Shown: piece after piece, positions 42,681 to 51,319 of the stretch | How positions within the stretch are numbered: the first letter of the stretch is position 1 | Layout: every line of letters begins with the position of its first letter | Assembly: GCF_000380965.1 (NCBI RefSeq) | Contig: NZ_KB905568.1 | Location: 1-64,000, forward strand | Reading direction: 5' to 3' | From: Paenibacillus ginsengihumi DSM 21568 | GTDB taxonomy: Bacteria > Bacillota > Bacilli > Paenibacillales > NBRC-103111 | Length of the DNA stretch: 64,000 nt | Made by a program: the position numbers and the translations under genes | Notes under the pieces: generated by a model | What the model saw: the letters and a program-made list of their open reading frames with translations, nothing else | What the model was told of the DNA's origin: nothing | Databases searched by the model: none

Positions 42681-45325
42681 TGGAAATACAGGCCGGCACA
42701 AGCCGCGGCATATTCCGGTCTTTATTGCAGATTTTATTGTCATTTGCGCTGCTGTGGACGGTTGCCGCGACCGGGTTCCCCCCTTCTGCGCAAGCGAAGA
42801 CATCCCGTGCGGCGATCGTCTCGGAAGTATCCGGGGAGGTCAGCGTCAAGAAAGCGGGCGGCCTCAAAACATACGCGGTCTACAAAAATATGAGCCTCAA
42901 TCAGGGAGATGTGCTGATAACGGGCCAATCGGCCTATGTCGTGCTGCGCACCGCCGATCGCGGGGACGAGGTGACGATCGGAGAGAATGCGGAGGTCTAT
43001 ATCGCTGAATTGTCGGAGCAAGGCGGCAAGTCGTCCAAATTCAAGCAGTGGACAGGCAGCTTGTGGTCCAAGGTGAAATCGCTCGTCAGCGGGGAGGACG
43101 AATTCGAGGTGGAGACGCCGACGGTCATTATGGGTGTGCGAGGGACGCAGCTCTTCATGGCCGTCGATCCGTTAACGGGCCGGACGGTGATGCTGACCGG
43201 CACGGGCATCGTGCAAGCAAGGACGAGCGGAGCTTCTGCGAATAGCGGTTCGCCGGAGGCTTCCTTGAATTCCGTCACGGTTTATCCCGGTATGCAAATC
43301 GACCTGAATTCCCGGACGGCAGCGAAGCCGCTTAAAGCCAAAGTGGAATATATGGATTCGTCCCGCATCGCGGAGCTGGCTTCGCCGAAGGTGCTGGAGG
43401 CGATGCTGCGCAATGCGAACGATATTCAGCAAGAGAACGAGCAGGTGCTGGAGCGATTGCGGAATGCGCTTGAGCAAGGACATAGCTCGCCGGACGACGA
43501 TTCCGTCCTGCATATACCGGATGACGCGACGCTGAACAAGGTGGCGGGCAACTATGATGCGTTCCTGCCGAATCTTGCGAAAGCGGCGGTCGCCGGCAAG
43601 AAGCTCGATCCCCGCCTGATCGACGAGATCAACGAGCAAATCTCCGATCCCGCGAGAAAAATCGATTTGCATCAAGTGCCGGATTTCGATCGTTCGGCGG
43701 GAATCGATCCGGCGATCCGGCAGCTGCAAAATCAAGTCGACACCGCCAACCCGGTCGATGCGGAGAACCGTCTGATCCGGGAAAATCAAGCGAGGTTGAC
43801 AAGTTTGCTGCCGCGGATCGAGGACGACCGGAAGCGGCTGGAGGAACAAAACCGCCTGGCGGAGGAGGAAGAAAGCGGGCAGGCCGCCGTCGCCCTGCTC
43901 GAGCAATTGAGCGGCGAAGAGAAGCAGCGGTTCGAGGCGGCGGCCAAACGGAACGAGCAGTCGAGATCGGGCGGCGCAACGGCACCTGCCGATCTTTCCG
44001 GGCGCCCGGATAGCGGCTCAGGCGGCGTAACGGAAGCCGGCTCGAATTCCGGCCCTGACGATGCGGACGTTTCAGATGAATCGGATGATTGGAACGATTC
44101 GGAGGATTCCGATGATTCGGAGCCGAATCCAACCCCGAATCCAACCCCGAATCCGAACCCGACACCGGAGCCGACGCCGAATCCGGAACCGAACCCGCAT
44201 CCGAACCCGGAACCGAACCCGCATCCGAACCCGGAACCGAATCCAGAACCGACGCCGAATCCGGAACCGAACCCGCATCCGAACCCGACACCGGAGCCGA
44301 ATCCCGCCCCCGTTCCGGGCACAACGCGCCCTGACGCGCCGGTGTTGGTCGCCCCCTGGAAGCCGCTTGCGACGTTGAATCCGGTCGTTGTGAAGCTGAA
44401 AGCTCCGGCCGGCGCGAAGATTCGCATCGACGACGGAGAACAGACGCTCGCCACGGCAGCCGGCGCCGGCGATGCCGTGGTAGACATGCCGCTGGGCGAG
44501 CTCCCGGAAGGAACGTACCGCTTGACGGCCAGAACGGTGCACAACGGGGCCCAAAGCGAGCCGACGGCGCTTCCCGCCATCACGGTTGTCGAGCCCGGCG
44601 AGCCTCGGCTGATAAGCCCTGCGGAGCCGACGGCTTTTGCGCCTGGAACGATTCGCATCGAGGCGGCGGCGCCGGTCGGCAGCGAGCTCGTGCTTGTTAA
44701 GGACGGCGCCGAGCTTGTCCGCACTGCCGGACTTGGCGAGCAGCCGGCGGTGCTTCCTCTGCCCGACGGCGTCTACAGCGGACTTGCCTTGTACACGGAA
44801 AAGCAAGGTCTTCGCGGCCGCAAGTCCGTTCCGGTGCCTGATATTTCGGTTCAATCCACCGCGCCGGCCGAACCGATGCTGATCCTGTTCCAGCCTGAGG
44901 CGCCGGAGAACGGTCAAGTCAAGCTTCAGCTCGATTTGATCGATTTCGTCGGCAAGCACGAGCTATATGCGCTTCAAGTCCATCTCTCATACGGCCACGG
45001 TCTTCAGTATACAGGGCCGGATAAGCTGCAGGATGAGGAAGGCACCGTCTTTGACGGCGAGAATACGTGCGAAATGCTGAGCCAGATCGCCGGTCGTACG
45101 GAGAACATGCTGATCTATACGGCTATCCGGATTCCATCCGGCAGCGATGACGGCAATATTGCCGTGGAAGGGCGGCGAAAGCTGGTGAGCATTCCGCTAA
45201 AGGTCGGCGAATCGGCGGCCGACAAGGAACCGGTGCGGCTGCTGTATTTCCAAGCGGTCGACCGCAGCGGACAAACCGTCTTTGAGCTTGGAACTGCTTT
45301 GACGATTATGGTGAGCGCAAAGTGA
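42677..45325 (+). CDS. Exported FecR-domain protein with Pro-rich linker
   Basis: 882 residues, translationally coupled to the cyclase by an ATGA overlap. Signal peptide residues about 1-41 (LLSFALLWTVAATGFPPSAQA). FecR domain at about 45-200, with DVLITGQSAYVVLRTADRGDE and the hallmark VETPTVIMGVRGTQ. A helical, charged region (about 225-435) includes a coiled coil with EDDRKRLEEQNRLAEEEE. A linker of about 60 residues is built from Asn-Pro-x-Pro repeats (bases 44128-44310). Two immunoglobulin-like repeats follow (about 555-730), and the last 150 residues are beta-rich and resemble a cohesin-type or CHU-like domain (VKLQLDLIDFVGKHELYALQV). No anchor is seen at the C-terminus. Confidence 0.85.
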   Translation: MMEIQAGTSRGIFRSLLQILLSFALLWTVAATGFPPSAQAKTSRAAIVSEVSGEVSVKKAGGLKTYAVYKNMSLNQGDVLITGQSAYVVLRTADRGDEVTIGENAEVYIAELSEQGGKSSKFKQWTGSLWSKVKSLVSGEDEFEVETPTVIMGVRGTQLFMAVDPLTGRTVMLTGTGIVQARTSGASANSGSPEASLNSVTVYPGMQIDLNSRTAAKPLKAKVEYMDSSRIAELASPKVLEAMLRNANDIQQENEQVLERLRNALEQGHSSPDDDSVLHIPDDATLNKVAGNYDAFLPNLAKAAVAGKKLDPRLIDEINEQISDPARKIDLHQVPDFDRSAGIDPAIRQLQNQVDTANPVDAENRLIRENQARLTSLLPRIEDDRKRLEEQNRLAEEEESGQAAVALLEQLSGEEKQRFEAAAKRNEQSRSGGATAPADLSGRPDSGSGGVTEAGSNSGPDDADVSDESDDWNDSEDSDDSEPNPTPNPTPNPNPTPEPTPNPEPNPHPNPEPNPHPNPEPNPEPTPNPEPNPHPNPTPEPNPAPVPGTTRPDAPVLVAPWKPLATLNPVVVKLKAPAGAKIRIDDGEQTLATAAGAGDAVVDMPLGELPEGTYRLTARTVHNGAQSEPTALPAITVVEPGEPRLISPAEPTAFAPGTIRIEAAAPVGSELVLVKDGAELVRTAGLGEQPAVLPLPDGVYSGLALYTEKQGLRGRKSVPVPDISVQSTAPAEPMLILFQPEAPENGQVKLQLDLIDFVGKHELYALQVHLSYGHGLQYTGPDKLQDEEGTVFDGENTCEMLSQIAGRTENMLIYTAIRIPSGSDDGNIAVEGRRKLVSIPLKVGESAADKEPVRLLYFQAVDRSGQTVFELGTALTIMVSAK

Positions 45326-45345
45326 ACACGCGGAGGGAGTCCACT

Positions 45346-46968
45346 ATGATACGGAATTTGACATGGAGCGCGGCCGCTTGTCTGCTGCTGTTGTTCGCAG
45401 GAACCGGAGCCGCCTCGGCCGCGCCCTTCCCCGGCCCCGTCATGCGGAACGGAGACGGCGGATGGATGGTGCGGGTACAGACGGCTGCAGGAGAAGGAAG
45501 CTTCTTGCACCGCGAAGGAGCCGGATTGGCCGCCTCTTTCCGGCAGCCTGCCGGTCTGGCTGTGGAGCAGGACGGCACGGTGCTTGTGGCAGACTCCCGC
45601 AACCACCTAATCCGCACGCTGGAGCCGGATGGGCGGGTCAGCACGAGAGCTGGCGTGCTGTACGACAAGGACGACATCGGCTTGCCGCTCGGCGGCTTGC
45701 TGGACGGAGCGGCCGACCGCTCGCTGTTCCATGACCCGCAGGGTATGGCGGTAGGCAGCGACGGCAGCGTGTACGTAGCTGACGCCGGCAATCATGCGAT
45801 CCGCCGCATCGATCCCTCGGGCAATGTCTCGACGGTGGCCGGCAGCGGCGTCCTCGGTTTTCGCGACGGGGCGGGCCGGGAAGCGTCGTTCTACGCACCG
45901 TCCGATGTGGCGGTCGCTTCCGACGGCACGCTGTATGTCGCGGATACGCTGAACCACGCGATCCGGGCTATTGCTCCGGACGGCCGGGTCGCGACGCTGA
46001 ATGCGAAATCCAGCCGCGTTGTCGAGGCGACGCCGGGCCAGGCCGTCTTCGCGGGAGATTACCGGGACGGGGAGCTTGCCGGGGCGTTATTCAACGAGCC
46101 GACGAGCCTCGTGTTGGACGACAAGGGCAATCTGTACGTGAGCGACTCCGGCAACCAGCTCATCCGCTATATCGATCTGCGGCAGCGGACGGTTACGACG
46201 GTGGCGGGTTCGGCGGTTTGCCATAGCTGTAAGGGCATCTATGAAGACAATGCGCTGTATGCCGCCGGCGATTATGCCGACGGTCCGGCGCTGGAGGCCA
46301 AGTTCCGTTTTCCGCGCGGCCTTGCATGGACGGCGGAGGGCGGGCTGCTGATCGCGGACAGCGAAAATCACGCGATCCGTTATTTGATCGGCGGCGAGGT
46401 CACGACGCTGGCCGGCTCCCGCGACCGGGAAAGCGGAGAGACCGACGGTACCGAGACCGGGGCAAGGTTCGCCCGCCCGATAGATATCGCCGTCAAGCAG
46501 GATGGCACTGTGCTGGTTGCGGACTGCTTCAACAACAAGATTCGCGAGCTCGCTCCGTACCGGCTCCCGGCAGGGAGCGCCGCAGATGATCGAATCAAGG
46601 TCGCGCTCGATGAGCGCCTGATCGAGTTCGCAGCGGAGCCGGAAATCGTGGGCACCCGAGCGGTGGCGCCGGTCCGGGCGCTCGGCGAGGCGCTCGGCTA
46701 CGGCGTTGATTACGACGCAGCGGACGGCGTAGCAAGCTTGTCCCGCGACGGCGAGACGGTCAAGCTGCAGGTGGGACAGAACAGCATTCGCCGGCTCGTC
46801 AGAGGACAGCCGGAGGCCGTGATCGAAACGGATACCGCTCCGTTCATCCAGCAGGATCTCGTCTTCGTCCCGATTCGCTTTTTCGCGGAGGCGGCCGGGT
46901 TGGACGTTCAATGGGACGAAGCGACCCGAACAGCGATCCTGCGCCATCCGGCCGCGATCCGGCCTTAA
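45346..46968 (+). CDS. Exported NHL-repeat protein with copper amine oxidase N-like domain
   Basis: 540 residues from the ATG at 45346, with GGAGGGA upstream; a GTG at 45322 overlapping the previous stop lacks a site. Signal peptide MIRNLTWSAAACLLLLFAGT ending ASAA. Six NHL-type beta-propeller blades (recurrent GLAVEQDGTVLVADSRNHLI, GMAVGSDGSVYVADAGNHAI) span residues about 50-410. The last 110 residues are a Cu_amine_oxidN1 (PF07833) stalk domain (APVRALGEALGYGVDYDAADG, then DLVFVPIRFFAEAAG), a common surface module in Paenibacillus. It is the third gene of the cyclase-FecR set, 20 bases behind FecR. Confidence 0.88.
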   Translation: MIRNLTWSAAACLLLLFAGTGAASAAPFPGPVMRNGDGGWMVRVQTAAGEGSFLHREGAGLAASFRQPAGLAVEQDGTVLVADSRNHLIRTLEPDGRVSTRAGVLYDKDDIGLPLGGLLDGAADRSLFHDPQGMAVGSDGSVYVADAGNHAIRRIDPSGNVSTVAGSGVLGFRDGAGREASFYAPSDVAVASDGTLYVADTLNHAIRAIAPDGRVATLNAKSSRVVEATPGQAVFAGDYRDGELAGALFNEPTSLVLDDKGNLYVSDSGNQLIRYIDLRQRTVTTVAGSAVCHSCKGIYEDNALYAAGDYADGPALEAKFRFPRGLAWTAEGGLLIADSENHAIRYLIGGEVTTLAGSRDRESGETDGTETGARFARPIDIAVKQDGTVLVADCFNNKIRELAPYRLPAGSAADDRIKVALDERLIEFAAEPEIVGTRAVAPVRALGEALGYGVDYDAADGVASLSRDGETVKLQVGQNSIRRLVRGQPEAVIETDTAPFIQQDLVFVPIRFFAEAAGLDVQWDEATRTAILRHPAAIRP

Positions 46969-47072
46969 GGAGCTTGCGAAGGCCGAGCGATAAGCCGGTA
47001 TTCGTTCGCTCATAGCTATAAGCGTCCAGCGCGGACAGGACGAGGGCCCGCGTTCCGTCTACAGACGTTTGC

Positions 47073-47150
47073 CAATATAGGCGCCGATGACAAGCGAATC
47101 TTCTCGTCATCAGTCGTCTTTTTCGCTGCTGAATATTTGCTTATCAATCA
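47073..47150 (+). repeat. Leader repeat family 1, degenerate copy 4
   Basis: GCGCCGATGACAAGCGAATCTTC followed by TCGTCATCAGTCGTC and a decayed second hairpin (GCTGAATATTTGC). It lies in the 237-base gap before the sigma factor gene, in the same orientation. Confidence 0.6.
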
Positions 47151-47205
47151 TCATCAACTGACCACGATTAGTCCGGATACAACGGGTACAGGGAGAGCTG
47201 CCAAG

Positions 47206-48105
47206 ATGGAACTGGACACGATATACCAGCGCTATAAACGGCTGCTGCAGGCGATTGCCTACCGGATGCTCGGCTCTGTCGCCGATGCCGAAGATCTCGT
47301 GCACGATCTGTTCTTGTCGCTGGACCGCGTCCGGTGGGAGGACGTGGACAACGAGCGGGCTTATTTGGTGAAAATGACGACGAACCGCTGCCTGAACGTG
47401 CTGAAATCTTCGCGAAGGCAAAGGGAGGCATATATCGGAGAATGGCTTCCCGAGCTGCAGCGGGTTGGAGAAGGGGAAGGGGAAGACCCGGCAGACGGCT
47501 TCGAGAAGAAGGAGACGCTGTCCTACGCTTTCGTGGTGCTGCTGCAGCGGCTGTCCCCGCTGGAACGGGCAGTATTTCTATTGAAGGAAGCGCTGGACTA
47601 CGACTACCGGGAAATCGGCGAAATGCTGGGAAAATCCGATGTCAACTGCCGCAAAATATTCAGCCGCGCCCGGCGCAAAGTGCAGCAGGAGCGATCGCTG
47701 GCCCCTGCGACCGCAACGGCGGAGCAGCTGGCCGACGCGTTCGCCTTGGCGGCGAAGACGGGACAGTTCGGCGACTTTCTCAAGCTCGTGACAGAGGATG
47801 CCGTCCTCATTACGGACGGAGGAGGCAAAGTGCGCTCGGCCATCTTCCCGATCTTGTCGCGCCGGCGGATTGCCGCTTTTTTGGAGGGCGTGTATGCGCG
47901 CGGCAATTTCTTCCGCGGCGAGCTAAGGCGCGTCCGTTTTGGCGGCGAGCAAGGCTTTTTGCTGCTTAAAGACGGGAAACCTGCGAAGGCGATCTGCTTC
48001 GGATGGGATGAGCGCGGCGAGCGGATTCGTGCTGTGTATGTCGTCCTCAATCCGGACAAGCTTCGACATTTGGCGAACGAGCGGCCCAGGACGATTCAGG
48101 ACTAG
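47206..48105 (+). CDS. ECF41-type sigma factor with SnoaL-like C-terminal domain
   Basis: 299 residues from the ATG at 47206 with GGGAGAG upstream; an upstream in-frame ATG at 47137 sits in repeat sequence. Sigma region 2 at residues about 5-75 (MELDTIYQRYKRLLQAIAYRMLGSVADAEDLVHDLF), region 4 at about 115-165 (LSPLERAVFLLKEALDYDYREIGEMLGKS). The C-terminal 120 residues are a SnoaL-like domain with the ECF41 marks DGGGK and NPDKL; the linker has WLPEL where ECF41 members have WLPEP. In this group the extension replaces an anti-sigma factor and tunes activity. The usual neighbour, a carboxymuconolactone decarboxylase or oxidoreductase gene, is missing. Confidence 0.9.
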   Translation: MELDTIYQRYKRLLQAIAYRMLGSVADAEDLVHDLFLSLDRVRWEDVDNERAYLVKMTTNRCLNVLKSSRRQREAYIGEWLPELQRVGEGEGEDPADGFEKKETLSYAFVVLLQRLSPLERAVFLLKEALDYDYREIGEMLGKSDVNCRKIFSRARRKVQQERSLAPATATAEQLADAFALAAKTGQFGDFLKLVTEDAVLITDGGGKVRSAIFPILSRRRIAAFLEGVYARGNFFRGELRRVRFGGEQGFLLLKDGKPAKAICFGWDERGERIRAVYVVLNPDKLRHLANERPRTIQD

Positions 48106-48162
48106 AGACCCTTCATAATGGAAGCGAGGCGTCCGATATAGGGGGGAGTAGGTGCAAAGGAT

Positions 48163-49578
48163 GTGTTCGCCTTGAAGGAGAAGGATTCGGATGAGAGGCT
48201 GAAATCGTTTTTTCGCGAGGATCCCCTTTATTTGAAAAAATATGTCCGCGAACGCCCCGACAACAAGATGGCCTGGTATTTGCTCGGCCGCGAATACGAG
48301 GCGCAGGGCAAGCGCGGCAAAGCGATGTACTGCTACGAGCAAGCCGGGGAAGTGTACGAAGCCTTTGAAAACCGGAAGATCGTGATCCCGGACGATACGC
48401 TGAACGATATCCGGGAGGAACGGCGACGGCACAAGCGGAGAAGGCTGCATAAGGCGTTGCGAACGGCGGTATTCGGTCTGCTCGCGGTTGCCGCTATCCT
48501 GTACGCTCCCGGGCTGGAGGAGCGGGACGCGGAAGAGCCTGCCGCAGCGACGTCCGGGGCGGTGCCCGCCGGCGAAGCTCCGCCGACCGATATTTATTAT
48601 TTGTCTGCCGGCATATCGAAGGAATCGGTAGGCTCGGCGCTCAAGGAAATGCTGCTCGGCCAGCGAAGCGGCCGAAGCGCCTTGCTGGCCGGCGGAGAAG
48701 CGCTCGAGCCGGGGAATTGGATCGGCTGGTGGAAGCCGGCCAGCCCGCTGCTGTCGGTGGAACCGGGACACGACGCCGCCGAACGGCAAATCCGCTATTA
48801 CGACGCGGCCAGTTGCGAATGCGAGCCGGCCGATGCCGCCGCCGCGCAAAGCCTGCTGACCGCATGGACGGCCGCCCAGGAGCAGAGGGCGGTGCTGCAA
48901 TCGGCGCTGGCCGCTTACGCGCAGCGGTACGGCAGCTTGCCGGCCAGCCTGGAGCAGCTCAGCCGCCCGTATCCGGATAACGTGCTGCCTGGCGTGACGC
49001 CGGCGATGCAGCAGCTCTACGAGCAGGAGAGGCAGGCGCTCGAGCAGACAGCCCGAAGCTGGTCGAGCGGAGCGGCCGCCTCCCGGCCACCTTCCGCTCC
49101 GGCCGAACCGTCGGTATCGGGCGAGCCGCTGGCCGAGCCGATACGCCTGATCGTCGATAAACGGCAGCATCGGCTGGCCGTCGTCAGCGGCAATGTCATA
49201 CTGCGGAATTACCCGGTCGGCTTGGGAGGAGAGGCTACGCCGGAAGGGGAGTTCACGATCTCGGAGAAGGTCCGCAACCCGAACGGGAAGTCGAACGGCG
49301 AATTCGGCAGCCGGGGAATGACCTTGTCCGATACGCAGTATGCCATCCACGGGACGAACCGGCCGTCCAGCATCGGCAAGGACGAATCGCTCGGCTGCGT
49401 CCGCATGCTGAAGGAGGACATCGAGGAGCTGTTCGACATGGTGCCGCTCGGCACGAGGGTGACGATCGGCAGCGGGCTGCTGCCTTCAGACATCGGACGC
49501 AGTCCCGGCGAGCCGTTCAAGTTGCCGCTGTTCACCAAGGAGACGAACCCGGATAAAGTGTACCGTTGGCTCGATTAA
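48163..49578 (+). CDS. Membrane-anchored L,D-transpeptidase (YkuD domain)
   Basis: 471 residues from a GTG at 48163; a TTG at 48172 is equally possible (GGGGGGAGTAGGTG upstream). A cytosolic N-terminus of about 95 residues carries a TPR-like stretch (NKMAWYLLGREYEAQGKRGKAM), a membrane helix lies at about 100-118, and an outer region (120-320) is of no known fold. The YkuD domain (about 325-445) has the catalytic HGTNRPSSIG...SLGCVRM with its Cys. It would cross-link or anchor proteins to peptidoglycan, giving resistance of linkages to beta-lactams. Length is about three times that of minimal YkuD. Confidence 0.9.
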   Translation: MFALKEKDSDERLKSFFREDPLYLKKYVRERPDNKMAWYLLGREYEAQGKRGKAMYCYEQAGEVYEAFENRKIVIPDDTLNDIREERRRHKRRRLHKALRTAVFGLLAVAAILYAPGLEERDAEEPAAATSGAVPAGEAPPTDIYYLSAGISKESVGSALKEMLLGQRSGRSALLAGGEALEPGNWIGWWKPASPLLSVEPGHDAAERQIRYYDAASCECEPADAAAAQSLLTAWTAAQEQRAVLQSALAAYAQRYGSLPASLEQLSRPYPDNVLPGVTPAMQQLYEQERQALEQTARSWSSGAAASRPPSAPAEPSVSGEPLAEPIRLIVDKRQHRLAVVSGNVILRNYPVGLGGEATPEGEFTISEKVRNPNGKSNGEFGSRGMTLSDTQYAIHGTNRPSSIGKDESLGCVRMLKEDIEELFDMVPLGTRVTIGSGLLPSDIGRSPGEPFKLPLFTKETNPDKVYRWLD

Positions 49579-49597
49579 AGCGATGCGGCCGGCCTGC

Positions 49598-49732
49598 TTA
49601 TTGATTGACGATTAAGAGCACGGCCATCAGGATGACAATGGCAGCGAAGCCGCCGCCGACCCAAGCGATCAGCTTGACGTTCGGACCGTCCTCTTTGCGC
49701 TTCATATACGAAGGCTGTTTGACTTTCTTCAT
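49598..49732 (-). CDS. Small single-pass membrane protein, 44 aa
   Basis: From an ATG at 49732, 44 residues: MKKVKQPSYMKRKEDGPNVK then one membrane helix (LIAWVGGGFAAIVILMAVLL) and IVNQ. The basic N-terminus followed by a single helix suggests a positive-inside small membrane protein. The ribosome binding site is weak (AAAGCGGG). The coding sense is supported by the hydrophobic run and the placement right behind three leader repeats that precede other real genes in the same way. It converges on the transpeptidase gene. No family recognised. Confidence 0.6.
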   Translation of the reverse strand: MKKVKQPSYMKRKEDGPNVKLIAWVGGGFAAIVILMAVLLIVNQ

Positions 49733-49748
49733 CGTTTCTGACCCGCTT

Positions 49749-50013
49749 TCTATTTTGAAATTTGGCGGTAATCCGCCGACAAAATTTCAACCCCGAAGGT
49801 GACGACCGATGACGAAGGAAGCGCTTGTCATAGGCGTCTATTTTGAAATTTGGCGGTAATCCGCCGACAAAATTTCAACCCCGAAGGTGACGACCGATGA
49901 CGAAGGAAGCGCTTGTCATAGGCGTCTATTTTGAAATTTGGCGATAATCCGCCGACAAAATTTCAACCCCGAAGGTGACGACCGATGACGGAAGGAGTCG
50001 TTCGTCATAGGCG
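49749..50013 (-). repeat. Leader repeat family 1, copy 5: three tandem 88-bp units
   Basis: Units at 49749-49836 and 49837-49924 are identical; the third (49925-50013) differs at several bases and by one insertion. Read on the minus strand each has CCTATGACAAGCG, TCGTCATCGGTCGTCACC, then TTGAAATTTTGTCGGCGG pairing with CCGCCAAATTTCAA. The last unit ends about 20 bases before the 44-aa gene. Confidence 0.92.
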
Positions 50014-50199
50014 TCTATCTGAAGTGATATACGTCTATTGTAGCATATTGCCGCGGAATTGGGATGCGTTTTTCGGCGAATTGCGCCGGCCCCGGCCGCG
50101 GCGTTTTTTTCCTGAACGGTACCTTTATTTTTGCGGCGCAAAGCGCTAAACTGTCTAAAGGAATATTTCAAGCGGTACGGGCGAAGGAGAATAGAAGTC

Positions 50200-51303
50200 A
50201 TGTTGTACAAGCATATTGCAAAACCGGCTTTGTTTAGGATGGACCCGGAGAAAGCGCATCATCTGACGATTAACGGGCTGCATGCAATCAGCCGCTTCAA
50301 GCCAGGCCGCTGGCTGCTGCGGGCGATGTGGGGCGTCCCCGTCTATCCGGAATTGGAATCGGAGCTGTGGGGCATCCGCTTCCCCAATCCGGTCGGTCTG
50401 GCCGCCGGTCTCGATAAGAACGCCAAGGCGGTGCCAGGCTTTTGCAGCATCGGGTTCGGGTTCATGGAGGTCGGCACCGTCACGCCGAAGCCCCAGCAGG
50501 GCAACGAGCTGCCGCGCCTGTTCCGGCTTCCGGAGGACAGCGCGCTCATCAACCGGATGGGCTTCAATAACGTCGGTATCGACGGGATGAAGCGCCACCT
50601 GCGCAATGCAGCCGCCAGAACGGTGCCGCTGGCGATCAATATCGGCAAAAATAAAACGACGCCCAACGAGCGGGCGGAAGAGGATTACCGGGCCTGCATT
50701 CAGGCGCTTTACGGATACGGCGATTTTTTCGTCGTCAATATCAGTTCCCCCAACACGCCGGATCTGCGCAACCTGCAGCACGGCGACGAGCTTTCGCGCC
50801 TCCTGGCGGCGGTGAAGGACGAGATCGGCAAGCAGCACGCCCGGTTCGGCGGCCGGCAGAAGCCGGTGCTCGTCAAGATCGCTCCCGATCTAAGGAGCGA
50901 GGAAGTGGAATATATGGCGGAGACGATCATGAGCAGCGGCGTCTCGGGGATTATCGCCTCGAATACGACGATCGCCAGAGACGGGCTCACGCACCCGCAT
51001 CGGGTGGAAGCCGGAGGCCTTAGCGGCCGTCCGCTTACCGCCCGGTCCACGGAGCTTATCTCCCGGCTGTATCGATTGACAGAGGGGCGCATCCCGATTA
51101 TCGGCTCGGGGGGTATTTTCACTGCGGACGACGCATATGAAAAAATACGGGCAGGGGCCTCGCTGGTAGAAGTGTATACCGCATTAATTTACGAAGGGCC
51201 AGGCTTGCTGAGACGTTTGAACGAAGGATTGAGACAGCGGCTTCAGCAGGACGGCTTCCGTCATCTGTCCGAAGCGATCGGTTCGGCGCATCAAGGCAAG
51301 TAG
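50200..51303 (+). CDS. pyrD: Dihydroorotate dehydrogenase (quinone), class 2
   Basis: 367 residues from the ATG at 50200 with GAAGGAGA upstream; an in-frame ATG at 50131 has no site. Class 2 marks: the N-terminal membrane-associating helices (LYKHIAKPALFRMDPEKAHH), FPNPVGLAAGLDKN, GTVTPKPQQGN, NRMGFNN, and NISSPNTPDLRNLQ with the catalytic Ser; FMN phosphate site GSGGIFTADDAYEKI. It oxidises dihydroorotate to orotate using menaquinone at the membrane. It is separated from the rest of the pyr genes, as is usual for class 2. relQ starts 16 bases after its stop. Confidence 0.95.
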   Translation: MLYKHIAKPALFRMDPEKAHHLTINGLHAISRFKPGRWLLRAMWGVPVYPELESELWGIRFPNPVGLAAGLDKNAKAVPGFCSIGFGFMEVGTVTPKPQQGNELPRLFRLPEDSALINRMGFNNVGIDGMKRHLRNAAARTVPLAINIGKNKTTPNERAEEDYRACIQALYGYGDFFVVNISSPNTPDLRNLQHGDELSRLLAAVKDEIGKQHARFGGRQKPVLVKIAPDLRSEEVEYMAETIMSSGVSGIIASNTTIARDGLTHPHRVEAGGLSGRPLTARSTELISRLYRLTEGRIPIIGSGGIFTADDAYEKIRAGASLVEVYTALIYEGPGLLRRLNEGLRQRLQQDGFRHLSEAIGSAHQGK

Positions 51304-51319
51304 AATGGAGGGACACCCG

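Noticed and set aside
43786-44959. Minus-strand frames with Gly-Ser-Gly-Val-Gly repeats opposite the FecR gene
   Set aside because: They are the reverse reading of the Asn-Pro linker repeats of the sense gene.
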